DNA of 64,000 nt, from positions 51,206 through 115,205 of the forward strand of contig JBBHKE010002847.1 of assembly GCA_037447655.1 (NCBI GenBank). The letters are read 5' to 3'. The notes under the pieces are model-generated. The model had not been told where the DNA came from. It was given only the letters and a program-made list of their open reading frames with translations, and did no database searches. Shown here piece by piece: positions 43,781 through 51,652 of the stretch. Within the stretch, counting starts at the first letter, position 1. The number at the start of each line of letters is the position of its first letter. The position numbers and the translations under genes were made by a program. This DNA comes from Zygnema cylindricum. Its lineage: Eukaryota > Streptophyta > Zygnematophyceae > Zygnematales > Zygnemataceae.

Positions 43781-45648
43781 CTCCTCCTAAATTTTGGATG
43801 TGTTAGTTTTAAGCATATATATACTAGCAACTCTAAGATTTTGTCAGACTTTCAACCACTCCAATTTTTCTCCCGTTTAAACAATGTATTTCACTTTGGA
43901 AGTGTCGGTGTGTCCACCTCAAAAAATAGCTTTTCCACTCTTTTGTGTGGTCGCCTGTGGAGCTGGTTTCTTCTCCAGTTGGTCTTCCGTAATCTGTATC
44001 TTCTTCTTGTTTTCTTACTACATTCTGGTCTCCTCATAGACTTTGTGCTTTTTCCATAAGTTGCCTCCCCATTACCTCTAGAAAGTGTGATCCTTCTCAC
44101 TATTTTTTGGTCTTTTTCCATAGTTTTATCACTCCCCTGTAAAGTTATTATTTTAAAGTTTTTCTTTTTGATTCCTCTGCACTTGAATGACACTATTCTC
44201 CTTCTATTTTCTATATGTATTTTCCCATTTTGTGCCAATCCAACATTTTCTCTCTCATCATTCTCCTTCCTTACTCTAATATTTTTATCATCTTTTCTCG
44301 GTCTTTCTTTCAGTTTTATTTTCAGTTCAGTATGTTCTATATCTTAAGAATATTCTGCATTCAAATTTAAGTGTACTTCACTTCTTTTTACTCCTCTTTC
44401 TTTAAGATTCTCAACCCCTTGTAAGTAATTTCCACACACCAATCTATCACAAGAGAGAGTCACAAAAACCAAATCTTTTTCACTCTCTTCTTTCTCCACA
44501 CTATCTATGGTGACCACACTATTTTCAGTTTCTTCCACTTTCATTTTCGGTTGCCCTTCACTTCCTTTAACTTCTCTTATTTCAATAACCCCTTCTTTTT
44601 GTAAGTTTGTGACACTCACCAATCTGTCATCAAATAACATTGACAGTAGACAAAACCTTTTCTGTTACTTCTTCCTCCACTCCATTTTTTGTTGCAGCAA
44701 AATCTTCCCTTTCCTTCCTCTTTCACCATATTCTGAAAATCATAAACACTCGGCAAGTAAACATATTTGTCGACCGAAGGTGTAGGCCTTTTGTTATTGG
44801 TTGAGGCTTGTCCCTCGCTCATGAAAGCACTTGGTTCCCTCCTTGTTGAGGGTAGACTCTATTCTTGTCCCACCCATCTCTGAAATTTCGTGTAACACAT
44901 GCACTTTTATATGATGGACATACCTTGAAGATATGTCCTAAATCATTACAGTAAAAACAATTTTTAGGTCCATTTCCGCTATTACTTCTAATTTTTTGAA
45001 ACTGAGACTTAGAGTCCACCATATTCCTCTCAAAAAACTTTTTCCAATCTTCTTCCTCTAGCACTATGTGGATTGCTTGACTTAAGTTCCAATCCCTTTT
45101 ATCTATTTGAGTTATTCTATTTGATGCATCTCTATAGTCACTGGGTAATCCTCTCATTAATAAAACAACTTGTTGAGCATCTGAAATGCATCCTCTTGCC
45201 AAAGCATTTTCTGCAAACAATCTTTCTATACCAGTATAATATTCCACCATACTTCTGCCTACATACTTATATCCAAAAAGTTCCACCATACTTCTGCCTA
45301 CATACTTATATCCAAAAAGTTTGTGGCACTACTAAACCAGTGATACAAAGAAGTCTCTGAATACCAACATTCTAGGCATTTCCATAGTTCAGCTGCATTT
45401 TTCAACTTTAGATATGTCATTACCAGTTTCTCAGTCAAGGAGTTCTTGATAACCCTTAGACACTCACGGTTCGTTTTTTCCCATCCACTTGATGTTTCGG
45501 CCAGAGTACCATCCACCACATCCATTAGCTCCATCATCTCCAAGTAGCTCTCGAGTATACACCTCCAGTAGTGATAGTTTGATCCATCGAATACGGGTAG
45601 CCATGGGCGTGGGCCCATAACCTGTTGTCCATAGCCTATTTCAACCAT
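43781..45648 (-). pseudogene. B gag with zinc knuckle and repeat-rich tail
   Basis: Starts at 45648 in the LTR (MVEIGYGQQV), passes through the PBS as VMGPRPWLPVFDG, and has the capsid region with KTNRECLRVIKNSL. A stop and shift at ~45296 separate the next frame (45289-44819), which holds zinc knuckle CFYCNDLGHIFKVC. A 39-base (13-codon) in-frame duplication lies at ~45243-45321. The tail (44822-43891) is charged and contains two diverged ~45-residue repeats around DRLV...NLQ. No pol domain follows. Confidence 0.8.
45608..45622 (-). promoter_or_regulatory. B primer-binding site
   Basis: Reads GGTTATGGGCCCACG on the minus strand: 14 bases complementary to the initiator tRNA-Met anticodon arm, directly after the LTR. 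Confidence 0.87.
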
Positions 45649-46895
45649 GGATTACTCACAGAAGACACCCACAAACTACCCCAAAACATTTGTGTTTCAG
45701 ACAGATATCTCCACAATAATTAAAAGTAGTTCAAACTGCACTAGTATGCAATATATAATGGACACTATAACCTCCCAAAGTAAGAGCCAGATACAGAAAG
45801 GATTCCACAAGATAGGAGCTCCAGAGTTTCCCAAAAACAGTTGACAGTTTACCAACCTAGCCTGGTAGACTCCTCACAAAACTCTAAAAAAGCAGTAGAA
45901 CAAAATGAAACTATAGACATATATTGTTTCTATATCATAGAACATCCACACAAAGTTTCATATCAAGATAGCAATCAGAGTGATCACAGTGACAGGTCAA
46001 AGATGCAGAAAAACGGTCTGCCATTACTTTGATAAACTCAGCTGATACTAAAAATAAACTAAGTCCTACAATTTATAATCACAGAGTCATCTACTGATTC
46101 CTACACTAACCAAGGAACTACACGTGTAACTAAGTACTATACACTAATAAAGACACTGTATGTCAACTGTACCGGAAGTACGTCTAAAACCCTATTTGTA
46201 ACTTTTATCCTAATTTAATCTTGTAACACTAAAATTAATGCACTACAAACAAAAACCAATTGCTTCACATATATACAAATAGTGGCTGTACATAAATTGT
46301 GCCACTTGCTTAGTCTGCAATTGGCGAATCCGTCCAAATGATTGTAAGCGTCCGTACAAGTCAATTTTGAATTCACGGATCGTCTTAAGATTTAAATTAG
46401 ATCTTTGTGGTGGACGACACGCGTCCAAGTCATTATTTGTGGTCCCATTTCAAATCGATGCTTAGTCAGCATGGTTCACATAAGTCCAACCGACTAATGT
46501 TGTGCGGTTTGAAGCACCTGAGTGCGTACGGCGGGCTTCGTCACTTGTGGTCCCGCGCGAATCGTGTCCGTCTACAGGATTCGAATCAACGTTCCATACT
46601 GAATCCGTACAGTAAATTTACCTGATGTCCGGTCCAAACTTCGTCCGTCCGATTCTGTGAATCAACTCGTTCGATATTTGACACGTGTATGTTAGTGTCG
46701 GCGCCATTCTGAAATACCTGCAAAATTCTCATATGCCGACGCGTGTCCTTGTAGAAGTACGGTACACTCTTTTGTCCTTATACTACTGTAACACTCTTAG
46801 GGGTCAGTACTAAAGTGTGTATACCAAAAAATATTCTAAGTACTAATCCCTCTCTCACTGACCTATTTACTGAGTACTAAAGCTTTTATATCACA
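45623..46895 (-). repeat. B 5' LTR, truncated at its U3 end
   Basis: Aligns with 41333-42605 at high identity, from GGACAACA (45623) to TGTGATATAAAAGC (46895), where similarity stops. About 170 bases present in the 3' LTR are missing. The gag start (45648) lies inside. Confidence 0.9.
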
Positions 46896-47354
46896 TTATT
46901 GTACACAACAAGTAAATTTCATGCCATTCCTCTTTCCTTTTGTCTTACTATCCCCGGCTGCATACATCCCTTTCTCTTTTCCTTGTTCACACCCCCACTA
47001 TTGTAGTCGGTGGCATGCCTCACTCTTGCTCTCTCTCTTTCAATCTACTTCCCCATCTACGTGGCTAGTTATCTCCCACCACTCAAATATCTCGATTTGC
47101 ACTCGCATTAAGTGCATAAATTTTGTTAACGACCTAAATTTAAGAAACTCGAAACTTTACACGACAAAAAATCTGCGTCGATTTGTGTAAGTTCATCATG
47201 TTGTATAAACCTACTTATTTTAAAATGATTCTATTTCGAATTGGGCGGGTATCTAAATCCATGTGGTAGAAGCGTTGTAGATATTATCACATAGACGTTA
47301 TTAGAGACAGACTTCTTGTACACAATCATTTTTATGAACCGAATATCAAATGGT
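46896..47354. other. Unclassified spacer
   Basis: Pyrimidine-rich at 46920-47060, otherwise no recognised feature. Confidence 0.35.
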
Positions 47355-47357
47355 TTA

Positions 47358-47913
47358 GGATACGCCCATGTGGTTACATAAGGGTTTTTTCTGTGTCCTT
47401 TTCCTACAAAACTTAGCGTTGTACTCCTAAATTTACAACCGTACGAAAAAATATCAAACTTGTTGAATACAATTTGCGTCATCTTCAAATTTAGGATGTT
47501 CGACAAGTTCCGGTCTTTTGTTTTTTGAACCACCGTCACATCATCTTCAAACTTATCTTAAAACACGTCAACGATATGTTTTAAATAAAGTAACACCGCT
47601 TTCACAAATAGAAAAAACATATACGCGCATGTTAATTTTTTTCAAAGTTTTTTACGAGGCGAAAAAAGAACAAGATTGTTACTTGTGTCCACTTGCATCT
47701 TATACACATTTTTGTTTGCATGGGTCTCAAGGTTGCAATGCCAGTTCATGTAAATATTAAAAATATACGAAGGTGCCACTATGGCTTGCACTGTCACACC
47801 GTTAAATAACAATGCCGTTGTAACGCATTGGGACACTTGAAAACCGTGTACACAAAATCTTTGCTAAAATACAAAGTAAGTTGGCTAAGTTAAAAATACA
47901 TGGGGTTGTACCC
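47358..47913 (+). mobile_element. TIR element H2
   Basis: 556 bases, ends GGATACGCCCATGT and ACATGGGGTTGTACCC, with TTA (47355-47357) and TAA (47914-47916) outside. Homologous to H1 in the same orientation, lacking an interior segment. Non-coding. Confidence 0.82.
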
Positions 47914-47916
47914 TAA

Positions 47917-48841
47917 CAGTAGTTGAGAGGCTCCCAAATTAAAGTAAGTGTTATTATAACATTAACAATACTACATCGCCCGTCGTTACTAGAGTTGATA
48001 ACACAAGCTAGGTCGCCACTTTTTTTGGCCAAAAATCACAAAATAGTGTGAGCAACACTATTTCATAACATGGACTGCAAGTTGCCCCATTCCCTTACAC
48101 AAAAGTATATCATTTATTATAATTTTGCATGAAAACTAATAAAACTAGTATATATAATTACAATGGGCGGTGTGGTTCATGATTTTGGGCTAGAAAAAGT
48201 CGCGACAAAACTAGTGTAATTAACGCTAATAACGATGGGCACTGTAAGTATACGTTCCACAAATGCACATCACAATAATTCATTGTATCGTCACCGTTTA
48301 TACATAACATTTAAATATACAGTGAAGGGATCCATTAAAACAAATGGTCCATGTATGTGGTTCATATGTGCTATTCATATATGCTATCCATACAAGCCAG
48401 TGAGTTACCTGTCATATATACCGTAACATATGGAGAACAAGCATTATTAAGAAACAACTCCATTCTAATCATTTTCCTTAAGATGTTGATGCACAACAAG
48501 GCTTTAGCCTAAATCAAACACTTATGGTTAGAATTTTGATTTAGTAACTCATTTCCACATTTAAAGTGAGTGGCTCATTTTTCCTTGGTGAATACTTTTT
48601 CCAGCGAATGATGAAACTTAAATATTGAAAAAGTGGTGGATAATAAAAATGGCTTGCGTTCTTAACCTTATTTTAATATAAAAAGGGACACAATTGTCTT
48701 ACTTTACAATATAATTACAAGCTTTCATGGTTTAAAAAATCGAGATAACTTGCCATGAAAATGATAAAGTAAATGTCGTAATTCAACAAATAACACACCA
48801 TTTACTATCCTTTAACGCTAATAACAATTAGCGGTGTACTG
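47917..48841. other. Unclassified AT-rich DNA left of solo LTR D1
   Basis: No gene, RNA or repeat terminus recognised. Its last five bases TACTG resemble TACTA right of D1 (56442-56446), a probable target duplication. Confidence 0.4.
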
Positions 48842-48928
48842 TGAAATTATATATGTAGAAACTAATGGTTTTATTAGTATTTTCTAGGTCTGAAAAGAAA
48901 TATAGAAGTCGAGGCAGTCTATCTCTAA

Positions 48929-48982
48929 CTTCTCTCTCCAACTCTCAAACTTGTCGCAGTCACTGAGAAATTGGAGAGGAAG
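48929..48982 (+). promoter_or_regulatory. Conserved LTR hairpin with invariant loop
   Basis: Arms CTTCTCTCTCCAACTCTC and GAGAAATTGGAGAGGAAG pair over ~16 bases with a bulge and a small internal loop. The loop includes ACTTGTCGCAGTCACT. The same loop with different but still paired stems occurs in A1, C, D and E LTRs. The U3 location places it near the 3' end of the genomic RNA. Role unknown. Confidence 0.65.
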
Positions 48983-49063
48983 CTAGAGCCATGGCTACCT
49001 TGGCTATCCTGAGGTTTACGGGAATTTTATATTAGGGTTTATTTATTTAATTAAAAGGTATGT

Positions 49064-49141
49064 GCCGGCGGCAGGATTTGATCCTTGTACCTTCCGGACA
49101 GCAAATAGGATATAGCCGGTAGCCTTAGCCGTTAAGTCTAG
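49064..49141 (-). other. tRNA-like block, antisense, A3 LTR
   Basis: On the minus strand GACTTAACGGCTAAGGCTACC is followed ~35 bases on by AAGGATCAAATCCTGCC, a degenerate B-box (GGATCAAATCC against GGTTCGAATCC). It occupies the place of the clearer block in C LTRs. Confidence 0.5.
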
Positions 49142-49678
49142 CGGTAGTGTTACGTTGCATATAGTTTGATATTTATTTAAATATGTATACGTGCGATAAA
49201 CCATTTAACTGAAATGAATTACGGGATACATAGATCCAGTAATATATAATGTACGACTTACGGTACGGACATAAATCAGTACCGCGCATTTGTTTCGTAA
49301 ATGAAACAAATACCGCGCATGTATTTATTACGGCTACGATTAAAGCCGAATTTAATCGGACGGCCGGGATTAGCGCCGAGATCGCGGAGGAAGATTTCGG
49401 CGGTTTGTGGCCATCGCCACATCGGATGACGCGTGGCGAAATTCCGTTGGCTTGTGGAATCTCCGGAGATTATGGCACCGAATCCGGATTTGACATGTGT
49501 CGACATTTTGGCCATGTCGTACAATGTCCGTACATAAAGTACACCGGCAGCTGTACTTTTGCGTACGGAACTCAATTCTGATTGGTTCCGTACACCAGTA
49601 GATAGAGTCTGTGAGAGAGATAGGACTTAGAAAAATTAGAAGATAGGACCCCCTCTCCCAGAGAGCTTCTGTACAAAA

Positions 49679-49692
49679 GGTCAACTTTGACC
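49679..49692 (+). promoter_or_regulatory. Palindromic W-box pair in the A3 LTR
   Basis: GGTCAACTTTGACC combines two inverted TTGACC boxes, the core bound by WRKY transcription factors. Conserved in A1 (~2546), A2 (~15605) and both A3 LTRs. Regulation by WRKY is inference. Confidence 0.45.
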
Positions 49693-49882
49693 CTCCATAA
49701 CTTACTGCTCAGGGGAGCAAATTCAGAGATTCTTTTTGCTATCGACTCAGGGGAGTCTTGCCTTCACAGGGGTGAAGTTGGTCAGAGTTTTTGTCTGCCA
49801 GGGTGGCAGTTATTTTTGCTTAAACACAAAGGGGTCAGGATTATCCTAGAGGCTTCTTGGAAGCTGTCCACTCTGAGGACTT

Positions 49883-51586
49883 ATGGAGGTCTCAGAGTTT
49901 CAGGTTATGGGCCCACCCTCTAGGGTACCAATCTTTAATGGAACTGGCTTCATATACTGGGAAAGTATGATGATAGGAGCTCTATGCGAAAAAAGGTTTT
50001 GGGGGATAGTGAGTGGACGATTGGGGCGTCCATCAAGTCTTGGAATTCCTCCAGGGTTTGGAGGAAGCAGATTCACCAGGAAAGAGGATTCACCTTCAAC
50101 GGAGGAAACAAAGGAAGGAGAGGTGGTGGACAAACGAAAGGAGAAGGAGGCGACCACACCAATAGCAACTGGTTTAGCATTCATGTCACCTATTCCGAGG
50201 AATGAGGAGAATGATACTGAAACCTGGGACTTCAACAATATGGCGGCAAAGCACTTCATCCTACGCCATCTCACTCAAGGACTTGCATGTCCTGATTTGC
50301 AGGTAGAAAGGGCATCCGATCTTTGGATGGCTCTTATAGAGATGTACCGAAGTGGTACGATTCAGCAACAACAGTTGGCTGATCAGAAAGTTAAGGAGTA
50401 TGTATACAAAGGGGGAAATATGTTGGATTTTTGCAATGAGCTTGCTACACTCTTCATGGAGCTAGAGAGTGCGGGAAAATTTTTTAGTGAAAAAGAAAAG
50501 GTTAACTGTTTACTGATGAAGTTACCTGATGAGTTCGTGAACATAGTTTACCGTGTGCAGGACTTGCCTGAATCAAGGTGGATATGGAACTCAGTGGTAG
50601 GGATGATTCTCGTTCAAGAGAATACAATTGAGATCCGAAGGGGAGGAAAGAGTGGCCAAGCCTTGGCAACAGCGACTGATTGGAGGAACAGGGATTCCCG
50701 AAAACCGGTCGGAAACTATGGGGGTAGGGAGCAGAAAAAACAGACCGACGAGTTCGAACCAAGGGCTCCCAAAGGTTTATGTCATTTTTGTAAGAAACCG
50801 GGGCACTATATGGCAGAGTGCACTAAGCTAACCGAGCTTCGGTTAAAAGAGGGCCAGACCGGTGGTACCCCGAGAGGAAAGAAAAAGGCCTTTGTCACAC
50901 AGGTACTTGAGGCGGAATCCGAGGACGAGGACGATGAGCTCCTTTTGGATGAGGAGTTGGAGGCGAAAAATGAGGTTGAAATTCCACGAAGGCAGAAATG
51001 TGCTTACGGTGGATTGAAAGGTGAAGCAGGCTGGATTATAGATTCAGGTGCCTTCATGCACATGTGTAAGGATAGGCACCTGTTCACTAAGATAAGAAAG
51101 ATTCCCACCGTAGAGATAAAGTACGGGGATGGGAGGATAGTCACCACTACTCTTGTAGGATCGGTAGATCTGAAAGTGTTAGTAGAAGGAAAGACATCTA
51201 TATTAACATTCTCCGATGTATTGTTTATTCCGGAGCTGAACAAAAACCTTATCTCTACATCAGTATTAGATGATAAGGGTTTTTTCACTAGCACTAGGGA
51301 AGGAGTCTTTACTGCTAGTTTTGAGGAGGATGTCTATTTCATTGCTGAGAAAGGTAGCCATGGGATGTTTAGGCTGATCTTAAGTAATGAAATGAAGAAA
51401 CTTTATTATGCTGGTGTTCATGATATTATAATGTGGCATAAGAGGCTTGGGCATGTGAATCTAGATAAGTTAAGAGAGATGAAAAAGATGGGAGTGGTGG
51501 AAGGGATTCAGTTCAGTGAGAGTGATGATATAAGTGATTCTAGTGGATGTGCTCAAGGTAAAGCACTCAGATTACCCTTTCTTTAA
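49883..51586 (+). CDS. A3 gag and protease (first part of gag-pol)
   Basis: 567 codons. The start ATG lies 20 bases before the LTR end, and the frame reads through the PBS as FQVMGPPSRVPIF. Residues 1-100 are a charged N-terminal region, ~110-260 the capsid core (AKHFILRHLTQGLACPDLQ, QVKE-like DQKVKEYVYKGG), ~300-313 an intact CCHC knuckle CHFCKKPGHYMAEC. The protease active site WIIDSGAFMHMC at ~384-395 has Phe where the family usually has Ser. The pre-integrase finger has WHKRLGHVN and SSGCAQGK; the first Cys of CX2C is Ser here (A1 has CSGC). A TAA at 51584-51586 ends the frame, and the same frame reopens at once, so it is a single nonsense change in a larger ORF. Confidence 0.95.
   Translation: MEVSEFQVMGPPSRVPIFNGTGFIYWESMMIGALCEKRFWGIVSGRLGRPSSLGIPPGFGGSRFTRKEDSPSTEETKEGEVVDKRKEKEATTPIATGLAFMSPIPRNEENDTETWDFNNMAAKHFILRHLTQGLACPDLQVERASDLWMALIEMYRSGTIQQQQLADQKVKEYVYKGGNMLDFCNELATLFMELESAGKFFSEKEKVNCLLMKLPDEFVNIVYRVQDLPESRWIWNSVVGMILVQENTIEIRRGGKSGQALATATDWRNRDSRKPVGNYGGREQKKQTDEFEPRAPKGLCHFCKKPGHYMAECTKLTELRLKEGQTGGTPRGKKKAFVTQVLEAESEDEDDELLLDEELEAKNEVEIPRRQKCAYGGLKGEAGWIIDSGAFMHMCKDRHLFTKIRKIPTVEIKYGDGRIVTTTLVGSVDLKVLVEGKTSILTFSDVLFIPELNKNLISTSVLDDKGFFTSTREGVFTASFEEDVYFIAEKGSHGMFRLILSNEMKKLYYAGVHDIIMWHKRLGHVNLDKLREMKKMGVVEGIQFSESDDISDSSGCAQGKALRLPFL
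49903..49917 (+). promoter_or_regulatory. A3 primer-binding site (half initiator-tRNA type)
   Basis: GGTTATGGGCCCACC directly follows the LTR. All 15 bases are complementary to the anticodon arm of plant initiator tRNA-Met (GGUGGGCCCAUAACC, recalled). It requires an internally cleaved tRNA as primer, as known for Drosophila copia. It lies in gag and specifies V-M-G-P-P. Confidence 0.9.
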
Positions 51587-51652
51587 ACATCCACCTATAA
51601 GGGAGAAACAATTCTAGATCTAGTACACACAGATATTTGGGGACCGGCTAGA

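Larger units (their letters stand above)
41333..46895 (-). mobile_element. Copia element B, gag-only (non-autonomous)
   Basis: Minus-strand element with LTRs at both ends, PBS, gag and polypurine tract, but no protease, integrase, RT or RNase H in its 1.84-kb internal region. Such gag-only elements (TR-GAG type) depend on pol from relatives. The 3' LTR is split by a solo C LTR and the 5' LTR lacks its first ~170 bases, so no target duplication can be checked. Confidence 0.82.
48854..49902 (+). repeat. A3 5' LTR
   Basis: From TGTAGAAACTAATGG to AGAGTTTCA. Modules in order: TATTTTCTAGGTC; hairpin 48929-48982; AGCCATGGCT at 48989-48998; antisense tRNA-like block 49064-49141; inverted repeat ATTTGTTTC/GAAACAAAT ~49288-49312; GTAC cluster 49515-49590; W-box pair 49679-49692; gag ATG at 49883. 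Confidence 0.97.
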
